From NCBI RefSeq assembly GCF_028369135.1, contig NZ_JAPWHW010000014.1, positions 1 through 64,000 on the forward strand: a stretch of DNA of 64,000 bases, given 5' to 3'. Under the pieces are notes generated by a model. That model saw only the letters and a list, made by a program, of their open reading frames with translations. It searched no databases and was not told the origin of the DNA. The position numbers and the translations under genes were made by a program. Below are positions 20,311 to 29,440 of this stretch, one piece after another; positions within the stretch are counted from its first letter, which is position 1, and each line of letters starts with the position of its first letter. This DNA is from Roseovarius sp. ZX-A-9. Lineage in GTDB: Bacteria; Pseudomonadota; Alphaproteobacteria; Rhodobacterales; Rhodobacteraceae.

Positions 20311-21398
20311 TCCTGCACTATTATTTCGCGCGCAAGTTCCTCTGGACCTTCCTCGGCATTGCCGGGGTGTTTGTCATCCTGCTGGCGCTGATCGACGTGG
20401 TCGAGGAATTGCAGGATTTTCCCGATCTGCCGGTCTGGGACGTGATCGAGATTGTCCTGCTGAACGTCCCCAATACGAATTACGAGATCTTGCCGCTGAT
20501 CGTGATCCTCGCCGCCGTGGCACTCTTTGTGCGGCTGGCACGCACCTCTGAACTGGTCGTGGTGCGCGCTTCGGGCCGTTCGGGTCTGGGGGGATTGCTG
20601 GGGCCGATGGCAGTGGCGGCGGCAATTGGCATCGTGTCGATCACCGTGCTCAATCCGATCGTGGCGGCATCGTCGAAACGCTATCATGACTTGGTCAGCG
20701 GTCATCTCGGGGGCGGGACGAGTGTTCTGGCGATCTCGTCCGAGGGGCTTTGGCTGCGTCAGGGCAGTGCAATAGGGCAAACCGTGATTCACGCGACACG
20801 GGCCAGTTCTGACGTGAGCGTGCTATACGATGCAACCTTCATCGCCTTTTCGCCAGAGGGCGACCCGCTGCGCCGGATCACCGCGCGCACTGCGCGGCTG
20901 GGCGCCGGTGAATGGGTGCTGAGCGACGCAAAGCTGTGGGATCTGTCGGTCGACATCAACGCGGAATCCACTGCCCGCACCCTGCCAACCCTGAGCGTGC
21001 CTTCCGCGCTGACCCAGGACCGCATCATCGACAGCTTTGGCAAGCCTGAATACATTTCGCTTTGGGATTTGCCAGATTTCATTGCCCAGCTCGAAGAAGC
21101 AGGGTTTTCCGCGCGCCGCTACGCGGTCTGGTTCCAGATGGAGCTGGCCCGGCCGCTCTTTCTGATGGCGCTGGTGCTGGTAGCGGCTGCCTTTACCATG
21201 CGTCACGCACGCACATCGAATACCGGTTTGTCGGTTTTGTCGGCGATCATGCTTGGCTTCAGCCTCTATTACATGCGCAATTTTGCGCAGGTGTTGGGGG
21301 AAAACGGTCAAATTCCAATAGTACTGGCCGCCTGGGCACCGCCAGTGGCATCATTCCTGCTGGCCTTCGGAATATTACTGCATATGGAGGATGGATGA
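20307..21398 (+). CDS. lptG: LPS export ABC transporter permease LptG
   Basis: A 363-residue partner of LptF in the LPS extraction complex. It has the same layout: an N-terminal helix (FLWTFLGIAGVFVILLALIDVV), a helix pair through LPLIVILAAVALFVRLA, the coupling segment VVVRASGRSGLGGLLGP, a periplasmic jellyroll and a C-terminal helix cluster (PLFLMALVLVAAAFTM, then SFLLAFGILLHM). The ATG at 20307 overlaps the lptF stop (ATGA), and its own stop overlaps the lptD start in the same way. The open frame reaching back to 20022 is a shadow of lptF. Confidence 0.92.
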   Translation: MILHYYFARKFLWTFLGIAGVFVILLALIDVVEELQDFPDLPVWDVIEIVLLNVPNTNYEILPLIVILAAVALFVRLARTSELVVVRASGRSGLGGLLGPMAVAAAIGIVSITVLNPIVAASSKRYHDLVSGHLGGGTSVLAISSEGLWLRQGSAIGQTVIHATRASSDVSVLYDATFIAFSPEGDPLRRITARTARLGAGEWVLSDAKLWDLSVDINAESTARTLPTLSVPSALTQDRIIDSFGKPEYISLWDLPDFIAQLEEAGFSARRYAVWFQMELARPLFLMALVLVAAAFTMRHARTSNTGLSVLSAIMLGFSLYYMRNFAQVLGENGQIPIVLAAWAPPVASFLLAFGILLHMEDG

Positions 21399-23593
21399 CC
21401 TCTTCGCTCCGCCTTCTTTGCACGCTGGTCGTGGGATTGTTGCTCAGCCAGGTGCCGCCTGCCGCCGCGCAGAACCGTACAACTGCGCCCGAGCGGCAGC
21501 CGGCGATGCTGATCGCCGATGACGTCTATATTCTGGGCGATCAAACCCTGGTGGCCGAAGGCAACGTGGAAGCGGTCTATGAGGGCCAGCGCCTGACCGC
21601 GCAGCGGATCACCTACGACAGAACCAGCGAGCGGTTGCAGTTCGAAGGGCCCATCACTCTTCACGATGGGGCCTATACGGTCGTTCTGGCTGACAGTGCC
21701 GAGCTTGACCGCGACTTGCAAAATGGCATCCTGTTTGGTGCGCGGATCGTCATGGACGACCAGTTGCAACTTGCCGCACAGCAGATGAATCGTACCGATG
21801 GGCGCTACTCACAGCTCTACAAGGCTGCGGTCACCTCCTGCCATGTATGTAACGATGGCCGCCCTCCGCTTTGGCAGATCCGCGCGCGACGTATCGTGCA
21901 TGACCAGGAGGCGCAGCAGTTCTACCTTGACGATGCGCAGTTCCGAGTCTTGGGAACGCCGGTCTTTTACGTTCCCCGATTGCGCCTGCCCGATCCGACA
22001 CTGAAGCGCTCGACCGGTTTCCTGATCCCCTCGATCTACAACTCCACCCTGCTCGGGTTCGGGGTGAGAGTGCCCTATTTCTTCCGGATCGGCGATCACA
22101 GGGACCTGACGCTGACCCCGTGGCTGTCGAACAAGACCCGCACGATGGAATTCCGGTATCGCCAGGCATTTCGGCGCGGTGGTATCGAATTCGAGGGAGC
22201 GCTGTCGAACGACGATCTGAACCGCAGAGATAACCGAGCCTATGTCTTCGGGCGCGGCCTGTTCGAGATGGACAACGATTTCATCCTGCGCTTCGACGTC
22301 GAGGCCGTCAGCGACGATGCTTACCTGGTCGATTACGATTTCTCCTCCAAGGATCGGCTGGACAGCGAATTGTCGCTGGAGCGGGTCCGGCGCGACGAAT
22401 GGATACGCGGCGCCGTCACCTATTTTCGCTCCCTGCGCGTCGGTGAAAGCAACGCGACGTTGCCGACAATCGTTGCCAACGCCGATTATGAACGCCGCAT
22501 CTTCCCTACCAGTTTCGGCGGCGAGTTGCGCTATGCCGGACAGGCACATACCCATTACCGCACGTCGTCTCTGAGCACCGACGGGCCGGATGCGGATGTC
22601 TTTGCCGATGGCCGCGATGTCACCCGCCTGAGTGCCAGTGCCGACTGGCTGCGCAGCTGGACTTTGCTCGGCGGGGTTCGATCAACCTTCCAGACCGGCG
22701 TTGCCGTCGATCATTTCGAGATCGAGGGCGCGGGCACCACCAGCCTTTCATCGGTCACGGATGTGATTCCCTCTGCCGCGCTGACGTTTCGCCTGCCATT
22801 GGCCAAGACCACCGCGAGAGGTGTGTCACACGTGATAGAGCCTATGGTGCAGCTTGGCTGGGTTGGCGGCAGCACCCCGAGCATCGCCAATGATGAAAGC
22901 ACGCGGACCGAATTCGACGAAGGCAACTTGCTGACCCTGTCGCGCTTTGCCGCGCAGGACCGGCGCGAGCGCGGTGCGATGGCGGCCTACGGGCTCTCCT
23001 GGTCGCGGTTCGATCCGAACGGGTTGAGCAGCTCAATCACCGTCGGGCAGGTCGTGCGAGACCGGGCGCAGCGCGAGCCCAATGGCGGGCTCACCTTCAC
23101 CGATACATCCGGGTTGAGAGGGACATTCTCGGATATTCTCTTTGCAGCACAGATCAGCACCCAGAACGGGATGACGCTGACCGGGCGCGGGTTGTTCAAC
23201 AATGCCTTCGACACCACCAAGGCCGAAGCGCGGGCCAGCTGGCACAACGAGTTCACCAATTTCGGCGCCACCTACATCTGGCTGGGCCGCGATGTGGCGG
23301 AAAACCGTCCGACCACCATATCGGAATGGGCGTTCGATGGCTCCTATCGGCTGTCGCGCCACTGGACCGGCAGCGCCCTTTGGCGGTACGACGTGGCCAG
23401 CGATCGCAACGTCAAAGCTGGCGTCGGCGTGGTCTACACGAATGAATGCGTCGAAATCGCGCTTTCGGCCTCGCGTCGGTTCACCTCTTCCACTATCCTG
23501 ACGCCGTCGACGGATGTAAGCCTCACTGTCGGATTGCGCGGTTTCAGCACGCGCACCGAAGACAAAAGCTATGCGAGAACATGCGAGAATTGA
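21395..23593 (+). CDS. lptD: LPS assembly outer-membrane protein LptD
   Basis: A 732-residue outer-membrane barrel that inserts LPS into the outer leaflet. The signal peptide is residues 1-25 (SLRLLCTLVVGLLLSQVPPAAAQ). The N-terminal OstA-like jellyroll includes MLIADDVYILGDQTLVAEGNVEA and LQFEGPITLHDG. The barrel part follows from about residue 200, with GTPVFYVPRLRLPDPTLKRSTGFLIPS as the conserved LptD block. Cysteines in TSCHVCNDG and the C-terminal YTNECVE/YARTCEN could form the interdomain disulfides known for the family. LptE is not encoded nearby. The start at 21395 overlaps the lptG stop. Confidence 0.93.
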   Translation: MTSSLRLLCTLVVGLLLSQVPPAAAQNRTTAPERQPAMLIADDVYILGDQTLVAEGNVEAVYEGQRLTAQRITYDRTSERLQFEGPITLHDGAYTVVLADSAELDRDLQNGILFGARIVMDDQLQLAAQQMNRTDGRYSQLYKAAVTSCHVCNDGRPPLWQIRARRIVHDQEAQQFYLDDAQFRVLGTPVFYVPRLRLPDPTLKRSTGFLIPSIYNSTLLGFGVRVPYFFRIGDHRDLTLTPWLSNKTRTMEFRYRQAFRRGGIEFEGALSNDDLNRRDNRAYVFGRGLFEMDNDFILRFDVEAVSDDAYLVDYDFSSKDRLDSELSLERVRRDEWIRGAVTYFRSLRVGESNATLPTIVANADYERRIFPTSFGGELRYAGQAHTHYRTSSLSTDGPDADVFADGRDVTRLSASADWLRSWTLLGGVRSTFQTGVAVDHFEIEGAGTTSLSSVTDVIPSAALTFRLPLAKTTARGVSHVIEPMVQLGWVGGSTPSIANDESTRTEFDEGNLLTLSRFAAQDRRERGAMAAYGLSWSRFDPNGLSSSITVGQVVRDRAQREPNGGLTFTDTSGLRGTFSDILFAAQISTQNGMTLTGRGLFNNAFDTTKAEARASWHNEFTNFGATYIWLGRDVAENRPTTISEWAFDGSYRLSRHWTGSALWRYDVASDRNVKAGVGVVYTNECVEIALSASRRFTSSTILTPSTDVSLTVGLRGFSTRTEDKSYARTCEN

Positions 23594-24903
23594 TGACCCA
23601 GATGATTTCCCCGATCCGCTCCTTCACCGCGATGCTCACTCTGGCGCTTGGACTGGGGCTTGGCCAGGCCCCTGCACCAGCATCGGCACAGGGGCTTTTC
23701 GAGCCGGTGATCAAGGTCAATGGCGATGCCGTCACACGGTATGAGTTGGAGCAACGCACTCGGCTGCTGACGCTGTTGCGCGCGCCGGCCGATCCTGCGC
23801 GTCTGGCCCACGATCAGCTGATCGAGGACCGGCTGAAGCTGCAGGCCGCAAAGGCCCAAGGGATCGCCGTCAGCGAAGAAGCCGTGCGGGAAGGCATGGA
23901 ACGCTTTGCCAGTCAAGGCAACCTGACCGGCGATCAAATGATCAAGCTGTTGGCTCAGGGCGGCGTGGCCGAGCAGACCTTCTACGAATTCGTCCGCGCC
24001 GGCCTGACATGGCGCGAATTGACCCAGGCCCGCTTTGGACCCCGTGTTTCGGTCAGCGAGGAAGATCTGGAACGTGCGCGCGCGGCCATCAGTTCGGGCA
24101 CCGGAGTGCGCGTGCTGCTGTCCGAGATCATCATTCCCTACACACCCCAAACCGAAGAGCAGGTTCTGAGCCGGGCCAAGCGGATTTCGGAAATGACATC
24201 CGAAAGTGCATTCAGCGCCCAGGCCCGGCAGTATTCGGCGACGCCGTCGCGTGATCGCGGTGGGCGCATGCCCTGGACGCCGATCACCAAGCTACCGCCG
24301 ATCCTGCGCCCGCTGGTTCTGGGTCTGGCACCGGGCGAAGTGACCGAGCCGCTGCCGTTACAAGGTGCGGTCGCTCTCTTCCAGATGCGCGGAATCGAAG
24401 AGACGGATGTGCCCGAACCCGAATATGCCGCGATCGAATATGCCGCCTACTACATTCCCGGTGGCCGGACCGAGGCCGCATTGGCCCGTGCTGCGCAGAT
24501 CGACGCCGACACCGATACTTGCGACGATCTCTACGGCATCGCGCAAGGCCAACCGCCGAGCGTGCTGGAGCGCGGATCGAAGGCACCGAGCGATATCCCC
24601 GACGATATCGCGATCGAGCTGTCGCGCCTTGATCCCGGCGAGATCTCGACCACGCTGACCCGCGCTAACGGCGAGACGCTGGTGCTGCTGATGCTCTGCG
24701 GCCGCACCGCGGTGCTGCCCGGTGCCGAGGAGCAGGCCGCACCCGCCGCCACCGGCGAGGGTGAGGAAGGCGCCGAAGACACCACCGCCGCGCCTGATGT
24801 GACGCAACAACTATCGATGCAGATCGCCAACCAGCGGCTGGACTCCTTCTCGCGAGGATATCTGGAACAGTTGCGCTCCGAGGCGCGGATCATCGAATAC
24901 TGA
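23593..24903 (+). CDS. surA: Periplasmic chaperone/peptidyl-prolyl isomerase SurA
   Basis: A 436-residue periplasmic chaperone for outer-membrane proteins such as LptD. The signal peptide (SFTAMLTLALGLGLGQAPAPASAQ) is followed by a SurA N-terminal domain (VIKVNGDAVTRYELEQRTRLLTLL) and one parvulin domain (VRVLLSEIIIPYTPQTEEQ, then DRGGRMPWTPITKLPPILRPLV). The second parvulin domain is weak or degenerate, and the C-terminal part carries an Ala/Glu-rich linker (EEQAAPAATGEGEEGAEDTTAA). I place the start at 23593, where TGATG joins the lptD stop; ATG 23581 is an in-frame alternative. Its stop overlaps the pdxA start. Confidence 0.88.
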   Translation: MTQMISPIRSFTAMLTLALGLGLGQAPAPASAQGLFEPVIKVNGDAVTRYELEQRTRLLTLLRAPADPARLAHDQLIEDRLKLQAAKAQGIAVSEEAVREGMERFASQGNLTGDQMIKLLAQGGVAEQTFYEFVRAGLTWRELTQARFGPRVSVSEEDLERARAAISSGTGVRVLLSEIIIPYTPQTEEQVLSRAKRISEMTSESAFSAQARQYSATPSRDRGGRMPWTPITKLPPILRPLVLGLAPGEVTEPLPLQGAVALFQMRGIEETDVPEPEYAAIEYAAYYIPGGRTEAALARAAQIDADTDTCDDLYGIAQGQPPSVLERGSKAPSDIPDDIAIELSRLDPGEISTTLTRANGETLVLLMLCGRTAVLPGAEEQAAPAATGEGEEGAEDTTAAPDVTQQLSMQIANQRLDSFSRGYLEQLRSEARIIEY

Positions 24904-25880
24904 TGGCTGCGACGCTGCGTCCGATAGCCGTCAGTTGCGGCGAACCGGCTGGCATCGGGCCTGAACTGGCACACAAGGCCTGGGCTGCGCTCGGGACTGA
25001 CCTGCCGTTTTTTCTGATCGGCGATCCGGCTCATGTGACCGCCGGTCCGATCGTCAAGATCAACGACCCAACACAAGCAGCAGAAGCCGCGCAGGATGGG
25101 CTGCCGGTGTTGCCCCATGCCTTTGACGGGCCACTGACGCCCGGCACCCCCAACCCCAGCCATGCCGCTGCCGTTATCAGCGCCATCGCCCGTGGCGTGG
25201 ACCTGGTGCAATCTGGTGCCGCAAGCGCGCTCTGCACCGCGCCGATCCACAAGAAGGCGTTGCAGGACGGTGCCGGGTTCGCCCATCCCGGCCATACCGA
25301 ATACCTGGCCCATCTGGCAGGGATAGCGCGCGTCGTCATGATGCTGGCCAGCGACCAGTTGCGCGTTGTGCCCGCAACCATCCATATCCCGCTCTCCGAT
25401 GTGCCTGCCGCCCTGACGCGCGAATTGCTGACCGAGACGCTGCGCATCACCCATGCGGGCCTGATCCGCGATTTCGGCATCCCGACCCCGCGCATCGCCG
25501 TCGCCGGTCTGAACCCCCATGCCGGTGAAGGCGGCAAGATGGGTAGTGAGGAAATCACGCTGATCACCCCGGTGCTGGAGGCTTTGCGCGCAGAGGGGCT
25601 GGACCTGCGCGGCCCGCTATCGGCGGACACGATGTTTCACGCCGCCGCGCGCGCCGGCTATGACGCTGCCGTGGCGATGTACCATGATCAGGCGCTGATC
25701 CCGATCAAGACGCTGGATTTCGACCGCGGCGTTAACGTGACGCTTGGCCTGCCCTTCATTCGCACATCGCCCGACCACGGCACCGCGCTCGATATCGCGG
25801 GTCAGGGGATCGCCAATCCCAGTTCGATGATCGAGGCGCTGAAGATGGCCGCGCGGATGGCTGCGGCGCGCGGCGCATGA
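24903..25880 (+). CDS. pdxA: 4-hydroxythreonine-4-phosphate dehydrogenase
   Basis: A 325-residue enzyme of the DXP-dependent vitamin B6 pathway. It oxidises 4-phosphohydroxy-L-threonine with NAD(P) and a divalent metal; PdxJ uses the product. Family blocks are [17 protein letters not shown], the metal-binding [32 protein letters not shown] and [15 protein letters not shown]. The final block [20 protein letters not shown] is complete. The ATG at 24903 overlaps the surA TGA by one base and the stop overlaps rsmA. The surA-pdxA-rsmA order is ancient and conserved in proteobacteria. Confidence 0.96.
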   Translation: MAATLRPIAVSCGEPAGIGPELAHKAWAALGTDLPFFLIGDPAHVTAGPIVKINDPTQAAEAAQDGLPVLPHAFDGPLTPGTPNPSHAAAVISAIARGVDLVQSGAASALCTAPIHKKALQDGAGFAHPGHTEYLAHLAGIARVVMMLASDQLRVVPATIHIPLSDVPAALTRELLTETLRITHAGLIRDFGIPTPRIAVAGLNPHAGEGGKMGSEEITLITPVLEALRAEGLDLRGPLSADTMFHAAARAGYDAAVAMYHDQALIPIKTLDFDRGVNVTLGLPFIRTSPDHGTALDIAGQGIANPSSMIEALKMAARMAAARGA

Positions 25881-26716
25881 GTGCAATGGATACCCTTCCT
25901 CCCTTGCGGGACGTCATCGCGACACACGGGCTGGCAGCGCGCAAATCGCTGGGTCAGAATTTTCTGCTCGACCTGAACCTCACCGCCAAGATCGCAAGGC
26001 AGGCGGGCGATCTGACCGAGTGCGACGTGCTGGAGATCGGGCCCGGCCCCGGCGGGCTGACGCGCGGGTTGCTGTCAGAGGGCGCGCGGCACGTGCTGGC
26101 CATCGAAAAAGACCGCCGCTGCCTGCCCGCGCTGGCAGAGATCGCCGAGGCCTATCCGGGCCGCCTGACCGTTCTGGAAGGCGACGCGCTGCGGATTGAT
26201 CCGCTGGCACATCTGACGCCGCCGATCCGGGTGGCGGCCAACCTGCCCTACAATGTCGGAACAGAACTGTTGGTACGCTGGCTCACGCCGCCCGAATGGC
26301 CACCATTCTGGCAAAGCCTGACGCTGATGTTCCAGCGCGAAGTGGCCGAGCGGATCGTGGCAAAACCGGGCAGCAAGGCCTATGGACGGCTGGCCTTGCT
26401 CGCCAGTTGGCGGTGCGACACGCAGATCGCCATGCATCTGCCACCTGGCGCGTTTACCCCGCCGCCAAAGGTATCGAGCGCAGTCGTGCATCTGCGCGCC
26501 CTGCCCGAGCCGCGTTACCCCGCAGACGCAAAACGGCTGGAAGCAGTCGTCGCCCGCGCCTTCAATCAAAGGCGCAAGATGCTGCGCGCCGCTCTCAAGG
26601 GGCTTGCCCCCGATATCGAAGACCGCCTGATCGCCGCCGGGATCGCGCCCACGGACCGCGCCGAAACCGTATCGCTGGAGCAGTTCTGCGCGCTGACGCG
26701 CACGCTGGAGGCATGA
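25877..26716 (+). CDS. rsmA: 16S rRNA (adenine(1518)-N6/adenine(1519)-N6)-dimethyltransferase
   Basis: A 279-residue methyltransferase that dimethylates two adjacent adenines in helix 45 of 16S rRNA, a late step of 30S maturation. Loss gives kasugamycin resistance in other bacteria. The N-terminal [21 protein letters not shown]-binding [18 protein letters not shown], catalytic [11 protein letters not shown] and [12 protein letters not shown] are all visible. The start at 25877 overlaps the pdxA stop (ATGA), and the stop overlaps the next gene in the same way. Confidence 0.96.
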   Translation: MSAMDTLPPLRDVIATHGLAARKSLGQNFLLDLNLTAKIARQAGDLTECDVLEIGPGPGGLTRGLLSEGARHVLAIEKDRRCLPALAEIAEAYPGRLTVLEGDALRIDPLAHLTPPIRVAANLPYNVGTELLVRWLTPPEWPPFWQSLTLMFQREVAERIVAKPGSKAYGRLALLASWRCDTQIAMHLPPGAFTPPPKVSSAVVHLRALPEPRYPADAKRLEAVVARAFNQRRKMLRAALKGLAPDIEDRLIAAGIAPTDRAETVSLEQFCALTRTLEA

Positions 26717-27312
26717 ACATCGCGATCCTCATGCCCGCGGCTGGAGCCTCCTCTAGGATGCGCGGGCGGGACAAGCTGCTGGAACCTGTGGGCGGTGTGC
26801 CCCTTTTGGCGCGGCAGGTGGGCCGGGCGATGGCCACACAATTGCCGGTCTATGTGACAACCCGCGCGGATCGCCCTGCCCGTATTGCCGCGTTGAAGGC
26901 GCTGCCGCGAAACGGGCTTCACCGTGTCCCGGTCGGAACCCCGGACGAGGGGCTCGCCGCGTCAATCCGGGCCGGCCTTGCAGGCTTGCCGGCGGATACC
27001 GAGGCGTTGATGGTGCTTTTGCCCGACCTGCCCGACATTGGTACGGACGATATCCTTGCCATGATCGCAGCGTTCAGGAAATCTCCGGACCGCATTCTGC
27101 GCGCCGCGACCGAGGACGGCAGGCCAGGCCATCCCGTTATTCTGCCAAAACGAACGTTTGCTACGTTGGCACAGTTGCAAGGCGATACTGGGGCGGCGGC
27201 GCTGCTGCGCGCCAACCCACCCCGGCTGTTTCCCCTAACAGGGGAACGTGCGATTACCGATCTGGATACACCCGAGGACTGGGCAAATTGGCGGCGCAAG
27301 GGTGGGGTTTGA
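26713..27312 (+). CDS. MobA-like NTP transferase (MocA/CoxI type)
   Basis: A 199-residue nucleotidyltransferase related to MocA and to MobA, which attach CMP or GMP to the molybdenum cofactor. The N-terminal motif is [29 protein letters not shown], then the metal site [13 protein letters not shown], and later [11 protein letters not shown] and [13 protein letters not shown]. This set is typical of the MocA group that makes the cytosine-dinucleotide cofactor for xanthine-oxidase-type enzymes. Such an enzyme (55-59 kb) is present in the window, but the two are 29 kb apart, so the link is inference. The ATG overlaps the rsmA stop. Its stop is six bases from the convergent Hint gene's stop. Confidence 0.75.
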   Translation: MNIAILMPAAGASSRMRGRDKLLEPVGGVPLLARQVGRAMATQLPVYVTTRADRPARIAALKALPRNGLHRVPVGTPDEGLAASIRAGLAGLPADTEALMVLLPDLPDIGTDDILAMIAAFRKSPDRILRAATEDGRPGHPVILPKRTFATLAQLQGDTGAAALLRANPPRLFPLTGERAITDLDTPEDWANWRRKGGV

Positions 27313-27318
27313 ACCGGC

Positions 27319-29088
27319 TCAGCCCGCCTGTGCCACAAGCAACTGCGCCTCATGTTCGCGCAGGGAGCGGCGGGCGGCGCGATAGGCGCCGCGACCGCTC
27401 TCTGATGCCAATTCCGGGAAAAGCTCCAGCAACTCGCGCCGCTGGGCCGCGCCAACGCCACGCAGCGCCTCGGTACCGGGCTGAAAACTTTCGGCCCATG
27501 TGCCATCCGCAAGGATCACTTCGTGGTTTTCGAACATGATATGCACATAGGTGACCGCCGCGCCGGGGCGTTCCCAGATCACACCGTCCAGCCCTACCAG
27601 ATGCTTGGCCGCGACCAGCACTTCGCGCTCGCCGAACATCATTTCGGACATTTCATTGGCCAAGAGCATCCGGTGGTTCGGACTGACCCACATGTCACGT
27701 TCGGGCATACCCTGCCCCAGCGCTCCGGCACGGATCAGCACAGGGCTGAGCCATTGCGAGCGCGACAGGTCATCAGCGCCGAGCGACTTTTCCCCGCGCC
27801 AGCAAATCTCGCGAATGCCGTTGTCGCGCGTGATCACCCTGTCGCCGGGGCGTAAGGCCTCGACCGGCACGATGCCGCGCGGGGTGGCGATACCGGTGCC
27901 GGGGGTAAAGCAGATCACCCGCTCGATCTCGGAAAACTCCATCGTGCTGGTGACGTTGCCGCCTGCGTCCAGAAATTCCACCCGCCCGGATTCCGGGCCG
28001 ATATGAATCACGTTCTTGTCTACGCCAGAGAGGTCGAGCACGTCAATGTCACCACCATCGGCATCTTCGCCGCCAATGACAGTGTGGTTGCCGCCGGCCA
28101 CCACGGTGAAGAGGTCCGATTGCGTGCCGCCCAGCAGCCGATCATCGCCCGGACCCGCGACAATCGTGTCCTCGCCGGTGCCCCCCTCGACCGTATCATC
28201 GCCCTGACCGCCAACAAGGCTATCTGCGCCACCCTGCCCGAGAATGAGATCATCACCCTGCCCGCCGATGATCGTGTCTGCACCTTCCTCGAAAGGCACC
28301 ACAACTGCATCGTCGATCAGATCACCGCTAAAGCTGAACCCCGATTGCGAGCTACGCGTCTCCAGCGTGAACTCGATGAATTCGCGGTTCTCGAATTCGG
28401 CAGAAAACCAAGCATCCTGATCGTCGGGTGAGTTTTGCTCGGTGCCCGCTGCGGTGACGGCGCCGCCCGATTGCGTCAGGCTAACAGAGCTGCCCGCGGC
28501 AGTGGCAAAGCTGGTAAAGCTACCCGAGTCGATCGTCACGGATTCCTGATCGCCGACGCTGTTACGATCGAGGTCATTGACCGTTGCAGTGGAATTTAGC
28601 GCGACAGCATCGCCGGTCGCGGGGTCAAAGAATTCCAGTCTAAAGCTGGCGGTCTCGCCCCCTTGGCCGCTGCTGGAGCCCGAGCCGCTGTTTAGCAGTA
28701 TCTCATAGCCGGTTCCGCCGGTCAGATCGACATTGAGATCCGTGTCACTCACCGCTGTCAGCACCAGCCGCGCGGAGATTGATGTGCCGTCCTCCAACGT
28801 GGCGACATCGCGGTAAACAGCCACATCACCGACCTGTGCGTCGTTATTGCCCGAGGAGCTGTCCGAGACACGGTTGCCCCAAGCAAGGATCAGCGGCGAG
28901 GCATCAATGCCCTGTGCAGTTCCTTCGCCGGCATCACCATAGAGCGTGTCGTTACCTCCACCGCCTTCGATGCTATCATCGCCCCCTTCGCCGGAGACTA
29001 GATCATCGCCGGCAAAGCTGCGGATCAGGTCGTCTTCATTGGTACCTTGCAGAGTATCATTGCCACTGCTTCCAGGAATAGTCGGCAT
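27319..29088 (-). CDS. RTX-repeat/Hint-domain protein 1
   Basis: A 589-residue calcium-binding repeat protein. The N-terminus (PTIPGSSGNDTLQGTNEDD) starts with RTX nonapeptides (GGxGxDxLx type). A jellyroll-like middle (about residues 80-270) follows, then a second RTX block (IIGGQGDDLILGQGG, GGQGDDTVEGGTGEDT). The C-terminal third is a Hint domain of Rhodobacterales type, beginning CFTPGTGIATPRG with the nucleophilic Cys and containing VSPNHRML and MFENHEVILADGTWAESFQPG. Hint domains can self-cleave or splice. Such proteins usually leave by type I secretion without a signal peptide. The ATG at 29088 (after a G-rich site) is chosen over a TTG start at 29115. No transporter is adjacent. Paralogue of the gene at 29441-32044. 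Confidence 0.88.
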   Translation of the reverse strand: MPTIPGSSGNDTLQGTNEDDLIRSFAGDDLVSGEGGDDSIEGGGGNDTLYGDAGEGTAQGIDASPLILAWGNRVSDSSSGNNDAQVGDVAVYRDVATLEDGTSISARLVLTAVSDTDLNVDLTGGTGYEILLNSGSGSSSGQGGETASFRLEFFDPATGDAVALNSTATVNDLDRNSVGDQESVTIDSGSFTSFATAAGSSVSLTQSGGAVTAAGTEQNSPDDQDAWFSAEFENREFIEFTLETRSSQSGFSFSGDLIDDAVVVPFEEGADTIIGGQGDDLILGQGGADSLVGGQGDDTVEGGTGEDTIVAGPGDDRLLGGTQSDLFTVVAGGNHTVIGGEDADGGDIDVLDLSGVDKNVIHIGPESGRVEFLDAGGNVTSTMEFSEIERVICFTPGTGIATPRGIVPVEALRPGDRVITRDNGIREICWRGEKSLGADDLSRSQWLSPVLIRAGALGQGMPERDMWVSPNHRMLLANEMSEMMFGEREVLVAAKHLVGLDGVIWERPGAAVTYVHIMFENHEVILADGTWAESFQPGTEALRGVGAAQRRELLELFPELASESGRGAYRAARRSLREHEAQLLVAQAG

Positions 29089-29332
29089 GTTCGGACCCCC
29101 ACCCAAACGTTTCAATCTCGACCGACGCGCTTGAGTGCTGGCAGCAATGCATGTCGGTCACATTTCACAAGTAAAGCATGGATTCCGGTATCCGAAGGGG
29201 AAAGAACCCGACGCTGCGTCATAAAGGTTCATCCGCATCCTCTAAGCGGATCTTTCGCGAAATTTCCGTTCCTTAGCGTGCAGGTACCGCAACAATGTCG
29301 CCGCAAGCGTGAAACTGTTTCCCAAAACGAAA

Positions 29333-29357
29333 CAATCCCAGCGCAAGGCCGGGATTG
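29333..29357 (-). terminator. Terminator of the second RTX/Hint gene
   Basis: Minus-strand hairpin CAATCCCGGC-cttgc-GCTGGGATTG (10-bp stem with one G-U pair) followed by TTTCGTTTT, about 85 bp past the stop of the gene at 29441-32044. The rest of 29089-29440 must also hold the promoter of the first Hint gene; I see no other structure in it. Confidence 0.6.
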
Positions 29358-29440
29358 TCGTCGTCGAAACCGATACAGCCCCCGTAACCGATTCCGTTGG
29401 TCAGTCCACCCGTGAGGGCGAACCGACCGGCTGCAAAGGG

